Origin: Falsochrobactrum shanghaiense | GTDB taxonomy: Bacteria; Pseudomonadota; Alphaproteobacteria; Rhizobiales; Rhizobiaceae | NCBI RefSeq assembly: GCF_003149535.1 | Contig: NZ_QGDB01000001.1 | Location: 620,001 to 684,000, forward strand | DNA: 64,000 bases | Direction: 5' to 3' | Shown here: positions 38,549 through 48,008 of the stretch, one piece after another | Layout: each line of letters begins with the position of its first letter | Position numbering within the stretch: position 1 is the first letter of the stretch | The notes under the pieces: model-generated | Database searches by the model: none | Told to the model about the DNA's origin: nothing | Seen by the model: only the letters and a program-made list of their open reading frames with translations | Translations under genes and position numbers: made by a program

Positions 38549-39565
38549 ATGACCAGCCGATGGGGCCGCCGGGCGGTTTTCTGTTTTCACAAAGCTGCAA
38601 AAGCAAGACCGATGGCCGCTCTGGCGGGAATTGCGCTTGCCTCGATTTTCGCCTGCCAAAGCGCGCAAGCAGCCGTCAGCGTTCCTCCGGGCAACCGCAA
38701 TATCGAGCAGCCGGCCGTGCCGGGGGCTTCGGCGCGCCGCACGAACCAGCTCAATACCACCTATGAAGCCAAATATCGCAAGATTTACAATCTGCTGAAA
38801 ACGGATGCGGCGCTGCGCTCCAGGATCAGATCCACCGCCAATGCCTATGGCATCGATCCCTTGCATATCGTCGGGGCCATTGTCGGCGAGCACACCTATA
38901 ATGTCGATGTCTATGACCGACTTCAGACCTATTACGTCAAGGCGATGTCCTATGTCAGTCAGGGCGTCAGCTTCAGTCATAATGGCGAAAGAATAAGCCA
39001 GTTCATAGAACGCCCGGAATTTTCGACATGCCAGAAATTCACCGACAGCTACAAGCTCTGGAGCTGTCGCGAAAATATCTGGAACACGAAATTTCGCGGC
39101 AGGAGCGTCGGCGGCAAGACCTTTCCCAATGATCGTTTCAGCGCCGTGTTCTTCCAGCCTTTCTATGCCGGGCAGACATTCGGCCTCGGGCAGATCAATC
39201 CGCTGACCGCGCTGATGATGTCGGACATGGTCAATCGCGTTTCGGGCCTGCCGAAGCTCAATGCCGGAAACGGCAATGAAGTCTACAAGACCATCATGGA
39301 CCCGGACCTGACGCTGCCCTATATCGCGGCGACGCTCAAACAATCGATCACCGATTATCGGCGGATCGCCGGTTTCGATATTTCGAAAAATCCGGGCATC
39401 ACCGCAACGCTCTATAATACCGGCGGTGCGGAGCAGCGGGCGCGCAGTCTTGCGAACGAAAACGCCAGGAGAAAAGCTGCCGGACAGGATCTGCTGCTGC
39501 CGCAGGAAAACTATTATGGCTGGCTGGTCAATTTCAAGCTCGATGAACTCAAAGCGCTGTTTTGA
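38549..39565 (+). CDS. DUF1402 exported protein
   Basis: 338 residues with a probable signal peptide (AALAGIALASIFACQSAQAAV, cleavage after about residue 42). The rest matches DUF1402: RIRSTANAYGIDPLHIVGAIVGEHTYNV, FGLGQINPLTALMM and ATLYNTGG. The pattern resembles lysozyme/transglycosylase-like folds (IVGEHT, GLGQINP, YNTGG), so a cell-wall activity is a reasonable guess but unproven. The stop codon abuts the stop codon of the convergent XRE gene with no gap. Confidence 0.82.
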   Translation: MTSRWGRRAVFCFHKAAKARPMAALAGIALASIFACQSAQAAVSVPPGNRNIEQPAVPGASARRTNQLNTTYEAKYRKIYNLLKTDAALRSRIRSTANAYGIDPLHIVGAIVGEHTYNVDVYDRLQTYYVKAMSYVSQGVSFSHNGERISQFIERPEFSTCQKFTDSYKLWSCRENIWNTKFRGRSVGGKTFPNDRFSAVFFQPFYAGQTFGLGQINPLTALMMSDMVNRVSGLPKLNAGNGNEVYKTIMDPDLTLPYIAATLKQSITDYRRIAGFDISKNPGITATLYNTGGAEQRARSLANENARRKAAGQDLLLPQENYYGWLVNFKLDELKALF

Positions 39566-39958
39566 TTATTTTGATGAAAGCGGCCTGATGCTCCGGCGCC
39601 GTTTGCGCGCGGCTTCGATCTCCTCGCTCAGATGCCGGATCGTCTCGCGATCGATGAGGCGGATATTGCGCGCCAGAAGATTGGCCAGTTCCGTTGCCTG
39701 CGGCGACAGGCCGGAAGTGTCGATCATCACACGCGGATGTGAGATTGCCGCCAGATTTTGCAATTCTTCCGCCTCATCCCAGATGATATTGAAAAAAGTG
39801 ATGATGCGCTGCAACAAATCCCATGTCGGCTGGCCGCGCCGCCCATGTTCGAGCGCCGAAAGATAGGCTGGCGACACCCGCAGCGCCTCGGCCATTTCCT
39901 TTTGCGTGACGCCACGCTCCTGACGCAACTCGCGCAGTCTTTTTCCGAACGGCGTCAT
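39566..39958 (-). CDS. XRE-family transcriptional regulator
   Basis: 130 residues with an N-terminal Cro/C1-type helix-turn-helix at residues 6-62 (LRELRQERGVTQKEMAEAL, VSPAYLSALEHGRRGQPTW). The remainder is helical with IDTSGLSPQATELANLLARNI, seen in many short Rhizobiales regulators. It overlaps the Smr gene by 4 bp (ATGA) and is therefore the distal gene of mltA-smr-xre. The regulated genes are unknown. Confidence 0.85.
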   Translation of the reverse strand: MTPFGKRLRELRQERGVTQKEMAEALRVSPAYLSALEHGRRGQPTWDLLQRIITFFNIIWDEAEELQNLAAISHPRVMIDTSGLSPQATELANLLARNIRLIDRETIRHLSEEIEAARKRRRSIRPLSSK

Positions 39959-40545
39959 TTGAGGCCACCTGTCCGGTTCTGGCGGCGCAAGCGCACATAA
40001 AGCGCGCCATCGCCGCCATGATGGCGTGCCGCATCTTCATAGGCGCTGACAAGCAGACGAAACATCGGCGTCGAAAACCAGTGCGGCACGGCCTGGCGCA
40101 AGATGCCCGCACTGCCAAAGGAGCGCCCCTTGCCGGTGATAATCATCACATGTTTGAGACCGCGCGCATGGGCATCGAGCAGAAAGCCATAAAGCAGTTC
40201 ATGGGCTTCATTCTGGGTCAGGCCGTGCAGGTCGATACGCGCCTCGATCTGAACCCGTCCCTTGGAAATCTTGCGATGGGTGGGCGGATCGAAATTATGA
40301 AGGGGTGTCTCATTGGGCGCGGAACGCGGTTTCTTGGGTTCCTGTGCATTGTTTGGTGCCTGCACCGTCCCGGGCATGGGCGGTTTTTGAGGCTTTTGCG
40401 CCGATTGTTTCAAATCGAGCCAGTCTTCCGGCTCCGCGCTCTTTTTACCGGCAAGCGGTGTGGCGGTTTTTGCTACCGTTTCCCACAATATCCGGTCTTC
40501 AATGCGAAGATAGTCCTTTGGCGGTTTGTCCTGTCGCGGAGCCAT
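39955..40545 (-). CDS. Smr-domain protein
   Basis: 196 residues. The N-terminal ~90 residues are basic and proline-rich, probably disordered. The C-terminal Smr (MutS2-type) domain has the family motifs IDLHGLTQNEAHELL and ITGKGRSFGSAGILR. Smr domains are small nucleases or nucleic-acid binders. Its stop overlaps the start of the XRE gene. mltA ends 3 bp upstream. Confidence 0.88.
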   Translation of the reverse strand: MAPRQDKPPKDYLRIEDRILWETVAKTATPLAGKKSAEPEDWLDLKQSAQKPQKPPMPGTVQAPNNAQEPKKPRSAPNETPLHNFDPPTHRKISKGRVQIEARIDLHGLTQNEAHELLYGFLLDAHARGLKHVMIITGKGRSFGSAGILRQAVPHWFSTPMFRLLVSAYEDAARHHGGDGALYVRLRRQNRTGGLK

Positions 40546-40547
40546 GC

Positions 40548-41645
40548 TTATGCCCCCACCAGCGCGCGCGGCACCAGCGCGTAAAAATCGGCCCTGTGGC
40601 GGATTCCGCCCGCGATCTCGCCCGCCGCGTCGCCGGAGCCGGCAAAAAGATCGCCGCGCGCCGGACCGACAATCGCCGTTCCCGTATCCTGCGCGATCAT
40701 CAGCCGCGAAAAGGGCGCATTGCCGAAAGCGGTCAGCGTCGGCGCATCGATAAAAAACGGCGTGCCGAATGTGTGCAAAAGCTTGTCCACCGCCATGGAG
40801 CGGCCAGCGGTGAGCGGCACCTTGGCCGCCGCTACCGGACCCGCCGCAATGTCGTCAACATCTGCCTTGCGAAAGAAGATATAGGAGCGGTTGCGCCAGA
40901 TCAGATCGTCCGCCCTGTCAGCATTGTCGCGCAACCAGCGCCGGATCGACTGCATGCTGATTTCATCCGCTGCAATTTCCCCTTCCGCCACCAGAATGCG
41001 CCCGATGCCGGTAAAAGCATGGCCGCTCTTGGCGGCATAGGTGATCCGCATGACATCGCCATTGCCAAAGTGAAGACGGGCTGCGCCCTGCACATGGGCG
41101 AAGAATGCGTCAACGCGGTCCGCGACAAAGGCAAGTTCCAAACCGCGACCGGCAAGACTGCCCTGTTCGATGGCGCGGCGGTCGTCATATTCGACAAGTC
41201 CGGTTTCGGTCTTCCGGGCAAAAGCAAAGGACGGATCGAACCCGGCGGGGCGGTTTTCATCCGTGACCTTCACCAGATCATCCGGCCTTGCCAGAAACGG
41301 CACATTGAAATAGCTGTCGGCGACCAGCGCGGCTTCGATTTCGGGTTCGTAAAAGCCGGTCACGAAGCCGGGTGCGGCCTCATCGACAATCCGGCAAGGG
41401 ATGAAATGCGTCTCAAAAAAGCGGCGGGCCGCCTGCGTGTCGGGATCGGCGAGATCGCGCGCGGCGGCAAAGACCGGCTGGAGCGCCTCAAAGGAAATAC
41501 CCAGCGCGCCGCTCTTGTAAGAATTGTTTGCAGCATGATCGGCGGAGCGGCGAAAGGCCGAAAACGCCAAAGCCTGATCGTCCCGGTCCCAGCCGGGGCA
41601 ATCCGCAAAGCCCAACGGGCGCAATAGCTTTGCCAATCTGTTCAC
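40548..41645 (-). CDS. mltA: Membrane-bound lytic transglycosylase A
   Basis: Peptidoglycan-cleaving enzyme forming 1,6-anhydroMurNAc ends. The family motifs GFYEPEIEA, YDDRRAIEQG and the C-terminal 3D domain (LMIAQDTGTAIVGPARGDLF, with its three aspartates) are present. 365 residues from GTG 41645; no earlier start codon is available before the upstream gene, and no signal peptide is visible in this version, which is unusual for MltA and leaves the true N-terminus uncertain. The neighbours timA (54 bp upstream) and the Smr gene keep this order in other Rhizobiales. Confidence 0.87.
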   Translation of the reverse strand: MNRLAKLLRPLGFADCPGWDRDDQALAFSAFRRSADHAANNSYKSGALGISFEALQPVFAAARDLADPDTQAARRFFETHFIPCRIVDEAAPGFVTGFYEPEIEAALVADSYFNVPFLARPDDLVKVTDENRPAGFDPSFAFARKTETGLVEYDDRRAIEQGSLAGRGLELAFVADRVDAFFAHVQGAARLHFGNGDVMRITYAAKSGHAFTGIGRILVAEGEIAADEISMQSIRRWLRDNADRADDLIWRNRSYIFFRKADVDDIAAGPVAAAKVPLTAGRSMAVDKLLHTFGTPFFIDAPTLTAFGNAPFSRLMIAQDTGTAIVGPARGDLFAGSGDAAGEIAGGIRHRADFYALVPRALVGA

Positions 41646-41699
41646 ACGCTCGAATCCGGCTCCGGTTTCGGGCGGTAAACGGCCCGATTTCCGTCTTGA

Positions 41700-42395
41700 T
41701 TAATCCTCGGCCTCGGTCGCGACGAGCTTCCAGTTGGGATCGCGCGAGCGGGTATCACGGGCGAAAGTCCACAGATCCTTGATTTCGACCACGTTTTCCA
41801 GATCGCCGTCGATCACCTTGCCGTCCTTGTCGAGCGTAGCGGAAATCATCTGGCTGACGATGTTGAGCGTGATATGCGCGTCGCTTCCCTTCATCTCCGC
41901 ATTGGAGATTTCCGCCTTCTCGATGCCGACAAAGGAAGAGCGGATGCTTTCGCCGCGCTGCTCGCGTTCGTCTATCGCCGAAACGAAGCCTTCATAGACT
42001 TCCCTGGAAAGCAGGTTCTTGAGCACCTTGCGGTCGCCATCGGCAAAGGACATGACGATCATTTCATAGGCGATCTTCACGCCCTCGACGAATTTGTTCG
42101 GCTCGAAGGAAGGATCAACCGCATAGATTGCGCGCAGCCCGTCATTGACCGGCGTGCCCGATGGCGCAATCTTGTCGATGGCGGTGAAATCCTTTTCAGC
42201 GCCGCGGCGCGGCAGGGCAACGACATTATCCGCTTCAGCACCACCGGACTGCGCCTCGGCGCTGCGCGCAGATGTATAGGGGTCGAAAGGAGGCTTTTCA
42301 TTTCCCGTGCGGCGACCAAGAACATTTCTCAGCTGAAGAAAAATGACCACCGCCGCGATGAAAAAGAATATCGTGCCAAAATCAAAAAATTCCAT
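41700..42395 (-). CDS. Tim44/TimA-family protein
   Basis: 231 residues if started at ATG 42395 (MEFFDFGTIFFFIAAVVIFLQLR), which places a membrane segment at the N-terminus as usual for bacterial Tim44-like proteins. RNVLGRRTGNEKPPFDPY is the conserved juxtamembrane motif; the Tim44 domain occupies about residues 95-228 (YEMIVMSFADGDRKVLKNLLS, GDLENVVEIKDLWTFARD). In-frame starts at 42428 (MHILIRQ, with AAGGGAG before it) and 42485 would add residues. The family is linked to membrane protein assembly in mitochondria; bacterial roles are unclear. Confidence 0.85.
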   Translation of the reverse strand: MEFFDFGTIFFFIAAVVIFLQLRNVLGRRTGNEKPPFDPYTSARSAEAQSGGAEADNVVALPRRGAEKDFTAIDKIAPSGTPVNDGLRAIYAVDPSFEPNKFVEGVKIAYEMIVMSFADGDRKVLKNLLSREVYEGFVSAIDEREQRGESIRSSFVGIEKAEISNAEMKGSDAHITLNIVSQMISATLDKDGKVIDGDLENVVEIKDLWTFARDTRSRDPNWKLVATEAED

Positions 42396-42626
42396 ACTCT
42401 CTGCCACCACCTGACGGATCAGGATATGCATCTCCCTTCCGTCTTCAATTTCGTTACCTACATATAGATCGGGTTCATTGATCATTCAAATCCCGATCGC
42501 GCATACCTATCTGTTATTCTATGATAGACAGTTTCGATTGTCTGCACGCATATCATTATTCGAAAATCGTTATTTTTCGAGCGATATGCTATCGGAAACA
42601 CAAATCAACATAAGGTCGTAACCGAC

Positions 42627-43124
42627 GTGTTCCCTTCTTTAGCCCTCATTGCCATGCTGGCAATGCCTTTCGTAGAAATTGCCGGATTTGTCATCGTCGG
42701 CAGCGAAATCGGCGTTCTGGCGACACTGGGCCTCATCATATTAAGCGCCATGCTCGGCTTTTTCCTGCTGCGCGTGCAGGGAATCGGACTTTTGCAGCGC
42801 ATCCGCACCGAAACCGTCGCCGGGCGGGTGCCGGATCGCGAAATGGTGCATGGGGCGATGCTCGTTCTTGCCGCCATATTGCTGATCGTGCCCGGTTTCG
42901 TCACCAGCGCCATCGGCCTCTTGCTGTTCATCCCGCCGATCCGCGATTTCGTGTGGAACAGGGTCATGCGCGGACGCATGGTCATGACTGCCACGAGTGC
43001 GCGTTATTCGCAGGGCTATGGCGAGAGCCGACCGCGCGACAATCATGTGATCGATCTCGATCCGGAAGACTATACCGACAAAGGGGATGAAAATTCACCG
43101 TGGAACCGGGACAGGAAAGATTGA
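42627..43124 (+). CDS. fxsA: FxsA-family membrane protein
   Basis: 165 residues starting at GTG 42627. Hydrophobic segments at about 3-24, 30-47 and 75-98, with the FxsA pattern PFVEIAGFVIVGSEIG, LGFFLLRVQG and LILPGF-like LIVPGFVTSAIGLLLFIPP. The tail is hydrophilic. E. coli FxsA relieves phage T7 exclusion by F plasmid when overproduced; its normal job is unknown. Divergent from timA. Confidence 0.85.
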   Translation: MFPSLALIAMLAMPFVEIAGFVIVGSEIGVLATLGLIILSAMLGFFLLRVQGIGLLQRIRTETVAGRVPDREMVHGAMLVLAAILLIVPGFVTSAIGLLLFIPPIRDFVWNRVMRGRMVMTATSARYSQGYGESRPRDNHVIDLDPEDYTDKGDENSPWNRDRKD

Positions 43125-43241
43125 TGATTGCGCATATTCTAACCTTTAAACCGTTTCTTGCCTCTGCTTCACGCACATGCTAGCCAAGCAGCGCAGCTTT
43201 AACGGCAACAAGATAAATCTCGAAGAGAAGGCATACCGATA

Positions 43242-43748
43242 ATGGCAAAGACGCCGAGCGATAAGGCCGAAACGGGCGAAGTAAAGAACGGCAATGGCGC
43301 TGATGCGCAGCCATCCCTCAATATTCTCGCGCAATATGTAAAGGACCTGTCCTTCGAAAGCCCCGGCGCGCCGCTGTCGCTGCGTCCGCGCGAGAAGGCT
43401 CCTTCCATCAATATCAATGTCAATGTGAACGCCAATCCGCTGTCCGAAACGGATTTCGACGTCGTGCTGACGCTGGAAGCCAAGGCCGTCGACGGCAAGG
43501 ACGTGCTTTTCAATGCCGAACTGGTCTATGGCGGCGTCTTCCGCATTCAGGGCATCGCGCAGGAACATATGCTGCCGCTGCTCTTCATCGAATGCCCGCG
43601 TCTGCTGTTCCCGTTCGCGCGCCAGATCATCGCCGACGCCACCCGCAATGGCGGCTATCCGCCGCTGATGATCGACCCGATCGATTTCGCACAGATGTTC
43701 CAGCAGCGCATGGCCGAAGAACAGGCCAAGGCCGCTGTAAAGAGCTGA
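43242..43748 (+). CDS. secB: Protein-export chaperone SecB
   Basis: Tetrameric chaperone that keeps preproteins unfolded and delivers them to SecA. 168 residues: [34 protein letters not shown] and the highly conserved [20 protein letters not shown]-type segment. The fxsA-secB-dnaQ neighbourhood is standard in Rhizobiales. A strong terminator follows. Confidence 0.96.
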   Translation: MAKTPSDKAETGEVKNGNGADAQPSLNILAQYVKDLSFESPGAPLSLRPREKAPSININVNVNANPLSETDFDVVLTLEAKAVDGKDVLFNAELVYGGVFRIQGIAQEHMLPLLFIECPRLLFPFARQIIADATRNGGYPPLMIDPIDFAQMFQQRMAEEQAKAAVKS

Positions 43749-43769
43749 TTTTACTCTATATTACGAGAA

Positions 43770-43797
43770 AACCCGGCGCGAAGCCGGGTTTTTTTTG
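43770..43797 (+). terminator. Terminator of secB
   Basis: AACCCGGC (43770-43777), loop GCGAA, GCCGGGTT (43783-43790), then a run of eight or more T. Confidence 0.88.
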
Positions 43798-43804
43798 TTG
43801 TATT

Positions 43805-43904
43805 TTTTCCTGCTCCGATGCGCTTCGCACTTTTGCTGGAAAATACATTTTTTCTTGTCGCATTATCCTGCGCAAAAGTGCGAAGCACTTTTGCTGGAAA
43901 TGCT
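43805..43904. repeat. Dispersed intergenic repeat between secB and dnaQ
   Basis: Two partial, tandem copies of GCGCTTCGCACTTTTGC-TGGAAA-type sequence; the second (43859-43903, CGCATTATCC to TTTTGCTGGAAATGCT) matches the repeat at 10124-10170 closely. It fills the gap to the dnaQ stop codon. Confidence 0.72.
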
Positions 43905-44603
43905 TCAGATATATTTCTTCCAGACGGCCTTCTCGCCAAGATTTTCCACAAGCGCCATATGGGCCGCGCGCTCTTGCTCGCTTACGCGCGAAGGCAGCGG
44001 GTGGGGGCGCTGGGCCAGAGCAATCCGACCGCCCGTTCCCGAACGCTCGTCATCACCGGAATTGCCGAAAGAACTCAATCCAAGCGCGGTCTGCTTGCCG
44101 CCGATCAGCTCGATATAGACTTCGGCGAGGATTTCCGAGTCGAGCAAAGCGCCATGCAAGGTGCGGTGCGAATTTTCAATGCCATAACGCTTGCAGAGCG
44201 CATCGAGCGAATTCGGCCCCATCGGATGCTTGCGGCGCGCCAGCGCCAGCGTATCGACGATGCGTTCCAGCGCGATGGGGGGCTGGCCCAGCCGGTCGAG
44301 TTCGGCATTGATGAAGCCCAGATCGAACATGGCATTATGCGCGACCAGCTTCGCGCCATCGATAAATTCCATGAATTCATCGAGAATTTCCGCGAATGTC
44401 GGCTCATTGAGCAATTTCTCATTGCTGATGCCATGGACCGCCAGCGCCTCCGGATGAACCTGACGTCCCTGCGGATTGATGAATTTATGGAAGGTGCGTC
44501 CGGTCGGAAAGCGGTTGATGAGTTCCACGCCGCCGATTTCGATCACACGGTCTTCCAGCCGCTCAAGTCCGGTGGTTTCCGTATCAAAAACGATCTCGCG
44601 CAT
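43905..44603 (-). CDS. dnaQ: DNA polymerase III subunit epsilon
   Basis: Proofreading 3'-5' exonuclease of the replicative polymerase. The DEDDh residues are visible: VFDTETTGL (Asp7, Glu9), LVAHNAMFDLGF and the final HGALLDSEILAEVY. 232 residues; the C-terminal part after about 180 (VSEQERAAHMALVENLGEKAVW) binds the alpha subunit in homologues. It lies 46 bp after coaE at the end of the ppsR-maf-aroE-coaE-dnaQ row leaving the origin. Confidence 0.95.
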   Translation of the reverse strand: MREIVFDTETTGLERLEDRVIEIGGVELINRFPTGRTFHKFINPQGRQVHPEALAVHGISNEKLLNEPTFAEILDEFMEFIDGAKLVAHNAMFDLGFINAELDRLGQPPIALERIVDTLALARRKHPMGPNSLDALCKRYGIENSHRTLHGALLDSEILAEVYIELIGGKQTALGLSSFGNSGDDERSGTGGRIALAQRPHPLPSRVSEQERAAHMALVENLGEKAVWKKYI

Positions 44604-44649
44604 TACAACCTCTCAATTTGGTCAATTCTATACCATGGCCAGACGCATA

Positions 44650-45249
44650 TCAGGCGCTGGCCGCCGGTTGTCCACGCAATTTCGCGATAATATCCCCGAT
44701 CTGGCGGCGCGTTTCGTCAAAACTGCTGCTTGAATCGATGATGAAATCGGCGCGCTCGCGTTTTTGCGCATCCGGCATCTGCCGGGCAAGAATCGCGTCG
44801 AGTTTAAGCTCCGTCATGCCGGGGCGCGACAGGACGCGCTGGCGCTGGATGGGCGCCGGGGCGGAAACCACCGCCACCCAATCGACCCGGCTGTCCGCGC
44901 CGGTTTCAAACAGCAAGGGAATGTCGAGCACGACAAGATCCGCACCCGCCTCATCCGCGTTTCGCAAGAAAGCTGCTTCTTCCTCGTGCACCAGCGGATG
45001 GACGATGGCTTCAAGCCGCTTCATCGCCGTTTCATTGCCCAGCACTGCTGCGGAAAGCTTCTGTCGGTCCACAGTTGCGTTGATGACCGTTCCGGGAAAT
45101 GCCGCTTCGATCAGCGCTGCCGCGCGCCCCGCATAAAGGCGGTGCACCGTTTCATCGGCGCTGTGAACCGGAATGCCCGCCTGCGCAAACATATTGGCGG
45201 CGGTGGTTTTTCCCATTCCTATGGAACCGGTCAGTCCGAGGATAATCAT
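44650..45249 (-). CDS. coaE: Dephospho-CoA kinase
   Basis: Final step of CoA synthesis. P-loop [14 protein letters not shown], then [11 protein letters not shown] and [15 protein letters not shown]. 199 residues. It overlaps aroE by 4 bp (ATGA). coaA, the first kinase of the pathway, is also in this window but in a different operon. Confidence 0.96.
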   Translation of the reverse strand: MIILGLTGSIGMGKTTAANMFAQAGIPVHSADETVHRLYAGRAAALIEAAFPGTVINATVDRQKLSAAVLGNETAMKRLEAIVHPLVHEEEAAFLRNADEAGADLVVLDIPLLFETGADSRVDWVAVVSAPAPIQRQRVLSRPGMTELKLDAILARQMPDAQKRERADFIIDSSSSFDETRRQIGDIIAKLRGQPAASA

Positions 45250-46103
45250 AAAGCACCAGCCTTTTTCATATCCGCCAGAATATGCTCACGCAGGGCCGCT
45301 GTCACTTGCGGTCTTGTGCCGAACCAGCGCTCGAAACCCGGAACGGCCTGATGCAGCAGCATGCCCAGCCCATCGACGGTTTTCAGCCCCGCGCCTTGCG
45401 CTTTTGCAAGAAAAGGCGTCTTGAGCGGCACATAGACAATATCGGTCGCCACCGCCGCCTTTTGCGCATTGCTCAAATCGAGCGGAAAATCTTCCGCCTC
45501 GCCATGGCCGCTCATGCCGAGCGATGTCGTGTTGACGATCAGTCCCGCCTGCCTGACAAGCGCCTGCGCCTCCTCCCATCCATGCGCCGAAACGCCAGCA
45601 CCGAAATGTGCCGCCAGATCCCCGGCGCGGCTCAAGGTGCGATTGACGATGGCAATGGATGAAAAGCCGCGGCTTTGCAGGGCATGCACGATGGCGCGGC
45701 CCGCGCCGCCCGCACCCAGAACCAGCGCGCTATCGGCATTGTCCCAACCCGGTGCGCCCGAATCGAGATTGGCGGCAAAACCATAGGCATCGGTATTGCC
45801 GCCGCAAAGAACGCCCTTTTCAAGCCAGAGCGTATTGACCGCGCCGATGGCGGTTGCCGCTGCATCGTGGCTTTGCGCGGCTGCAAAGGCTGCTTCCTTG
45901 TGCGGAATGGTGACATTGCCGCCCGCAAAACCCTTGCCCGGAAAAGATTGCAGGAAGGAGGAAAACGCATCCGGCGCCACTTCGATGGCTTCATAAGTGC
46001 CGTTAATGCCGTGCTCCTTCAGCCAGAAGCCATGGATCAGCGGAGAACGCGAATGTTTGATCGGAAAACCGGTCACAAAGGCCCTGAGCGCTGTTTCAGC
46101 CAT
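45246..46103 (-). CDS. aroE: Shikimate dehydrogenase
   Basis: NADPH-dependent reduction of 3-dehydroshikimate. The substrate motif [16 protein letters not shown], the catalytic lysine in [13 protein letters not shown], and the NADP-binding [13 protein letters not shown] and VNRTLSRA are present. 285 residues. It overlaps maf by 8 bp at its start and coaE by 4 bp at its end. Confidence 0.96.
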   Translation of the reverse strand: MAETALRAFVTGFPIKHSRSPLIHGFWLKEHGINGTYEAIEVAPDAFSSFLQSFPGKGFAGGNVTIPHKEAAFAAAQSHDAAATAIGAVNTLWLEKGVLCGGNTDAYGFAANLDSGAPGWDNADSALVLGAGGAGRAIVHALQSRGFSSIAIVNRTLSRAGDLAAHFGAGVSAHGWEEAQALVRQAGLIVNTTSLGMSGHGEAEDFPLDLSNAQKAAVATDIVYVPLKTPFLAKAQGAGLKTVDGLGMLLHQAVPGFERWFGTRPQVTAALREHILADMKKAGAL

Positions 46104-46695
46104 CGATAAGTTTTTCCTTCCTCAATTGCGCCAGCAGCGGCAGCAGCGGCAGCCCGACAATGGTGAAATAATCGCCTTCGATGCGCTCGAAAAGCTGGAT
46201 GCCGGGGCCTTCCACCTGATAGGCGCCCACGCTTGCCAGCGCAATATCGCCGACACGCCCGAGATAGCGCCCGACAAAGCCCGGATCGAGATCGCGCATC
46301 GTCATGCGGGCGATGGAAACATGCCGCCAGAGCGTCTCGCCATTCTTCACCAGCACCACGGCGCTGTTGAGCTGATGAGTCTGGCCCGAAAGCTTCAGCA
46401 ATTGACGGCGCGCGGCGTCCATATCCGCAGGCTTGTGAAAAATCCCGTCACCCATCGACAAGGTCTGGTCGCAGCCGATCACCATGGCATCGGGATTTTT
46501 CGCACTGACATCAAGCGCCTTGGCTTCAGCCAGCACGAGGGCCACATCTTCCGGTGTCGCTCCGCTTTCATAAAGCGGGGCCTCCACCGCGCGCTCGTCC
46601 AGATCAGCGCTTTCACTTGAAAAGTCCAGCCCCGCATTTTTGAGCAGGGCGGAACGAAACGGGCTTTTTGAAGCAAGAATAAGTTTTGCCGTCAT
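46096..46695 (-). CDS. Maf-family nucleotide pyrophosphatase
   Basis: 199 residues from ATG 46695 ([18 protein letters not shown]). Hallmarks: the ASxSxxR start motif, [21 protein letters not shown] with the catalytic Asp, and [15 protein letters not shown]. Maf proteins hydrolyse non-canonical nucleoside triphosphates; YhdE (dTTP/UTP) and YceF (m7GTP) types exist and this one resembles the YceF/alphaproteobacterial branch, though the exact substrate cannot be read. It lies 2 bp after ppsR. Confidence 0.92.
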   Translation of the reverse strand: MTAKLILASKSPFRSALLKNAGLDFSSESADLDERAVEAPLYESGATPEDVALVLAEAKALDVSAKNPDAMVIGCDQTLSMGDGIFHKPADMDAARRQLLKLSGQTHQLNSAVVLVKNGETLWRHVSIARMTMRDLDPGFVGRYLGRVGDIALASVGAYQVEGPGIQLFERIEGDYFTIVGLPLLPLLAQLRKEKLIDG

Positions 46696-46697
46696 GA

Positions 46698-47528
46698 TCA
46701 ATCATCCTTTTTGCCGCTGCGCAGCAGCGCCTGAATGGCGGCTGCGGTTTCCTCGATCGACCGGCGTGTTACGTCAATGACAGGCCAGCCATGCCGGTTG
46801 CACAGATTGCGCGCATAGGTCAGTTCCTCGGAAATCGACGCGCGATCCGTATAGAGAGAGGTATCGAGCGAAGGCACGCTGCCCAGCGGCCGGTTCTGGC
46901 GGATTTGCGAAATGCGTTCCGCCGTCGCCACCAGCCCGATGATCAGCGGCCGTTTGGCGCTGAAAAGCGCGTCGGGCAGCGGGATGCCTAAAACGATGGG
47001 AACATTGGTCGCCTTGATGCCGCGATTGGCCAGATAGATGCTGGTCGGCGTTTTCGACGTGCGCGATATGCCCACCAGAATGACGTCTGCCTCTTCTATA
47101 TCATAGGGCAATTGCCCGTCATCATGTTCCATGGTGAAATTGAGCGCGTCGATGCGGCGGAAATAATCGGCATTGAGCACATGCTGCGCGCTGGCGCGGC
47201 GATGGGCGGGGGCACCGAGATAGGATTGAAACGTATTGAGCACCGGCTCCAGCACGGAAACGCTCGGCACACCCATTTCCATGCAGGACTGGTCGATGAT
47301 GGCGGCGAGCTTTTGATCCACCACCGTATAAAGCACGATACCCGGCTCGGCATCGATGTCTTCGAGCACCTTGCGAAGCTGCTTTTCGGTGCGGATGAGA
47401 GGATAGATATGCTCTATCGCCCGTGCATTGACATATTGCGCCGCCGCCGCCCGGCCCGCCGCCAGCAGAGTCTCTCCGGTCGCATCAGAAATCAGATGAA
47501 GATGAAAGTAGGAAAGCGGTCTGGTCAC
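46698..47528 (-). CDS. ppsR: PEP synthase / PPDK regulatory protein (kinase-pyrophosphorylase)
   Basis: 276-residue DUF299 protein. The phosphate-binding loop is [17 protein letters not shown] (residues 151-167). The N-terminal [13 protein letters not shown] and [16 protein letters not shown]-like [13 protein letters not shown] are family motifs. Members use ADP to inactivate and phosphate to reactivate PPDK (or PEP synthase). It starts with GTG 47528, the first gene left of the predicted origin; this neighbourhood is conserved in Rhizobiales. With pckA in the window, both PEP-forming routes are represented. Confidence 0.93.
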   Translation of the reverse strand: MTRPLSYFHLHLISDATGETLLAAGRAAAAQYVNARAIEHIYPLIRTEKQLRKVLEDIDAEPGIVLYTVVDQKLAAIIDQSCMEMGVPSVSVLEPVLNTFQSYLGAPAHRRASAQHVLNADYFRRIDALNFTMEHDDGQLPYDIEEADVILVGISRTSKTPTSIYLANRGIKATNVPIVLGIPLPDALFSAKRPLIIGLVATAERISQIRQNRPLGSVPSLDTSLYTDRASISEELTYARNLCNRHGWPVIDVTRRSIEETAAAIQALLRSGKKDD

Positions 47529-48008
47529 AGTTTTCTGGCCTGCCTGTTGATGAATGTGCGTAAAGCGGACGCTTCATCCACAAGCCATGGCAGGCCGTGG
47601 AAAACTTGGCAAGTCATCCACAGCGAGCAAACATGTGTGCAGCTTTCAATCCTGTTTGTGGACAAGACTCGCAACATTGCAAAACCCAGGCTTTATCCCC
47701 GGATTTTCCACAAGGAGACCTAGACTGCGTCAATTCGTAACCCTTTATATTCTAAGAAAAATTTGAGTTATCATTGCATTTGTCCCATCTATCGGTGAAT
47801 TATTGCACAGGATAAGACCGGGATAGTGAAACTGTGGGGAAAAAGCGGACAAGGCTTAATCCCCGATTCCAACAGACTCTAAGAATAAAAAGATTCAAGA
47901 ATCTTCCTTTCTTTAAGAAAAGCGGACGGGAAAACTCTCGCTCGCAACCGGTCAGGGAATCAGGCAATCCATATAGTCAGGATGCCGGGATCAGCAGGAT
48001 GGAGTGAA
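47529..48008. other. Predicted chromosomal replication origin (oriC)
   Basis: A 480-bp gene-free gap between divergent ppsR and hemE, the place of oriC in Caulobacter and Rhizobiales. DnaA-box-like 9-mers (consensus TTATCCACA): TCATCCACA at 47574 and 47614, TGTGGACAA (reverse) at 47657, TTTTCCACA at 47704, each one mismatch; TTATCCCCG at 47693 and TGTGGGGAA at 47833 have two. An AT-rich stretch lies at 47735-47790. Six GANTC sites (CcrM targets) occur at 47666, 47865, 47875, 47892, 47899 and 47957. Transcription diverges on both sides, and parAB with parS are within 11 kb. Confidence 0.88.
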
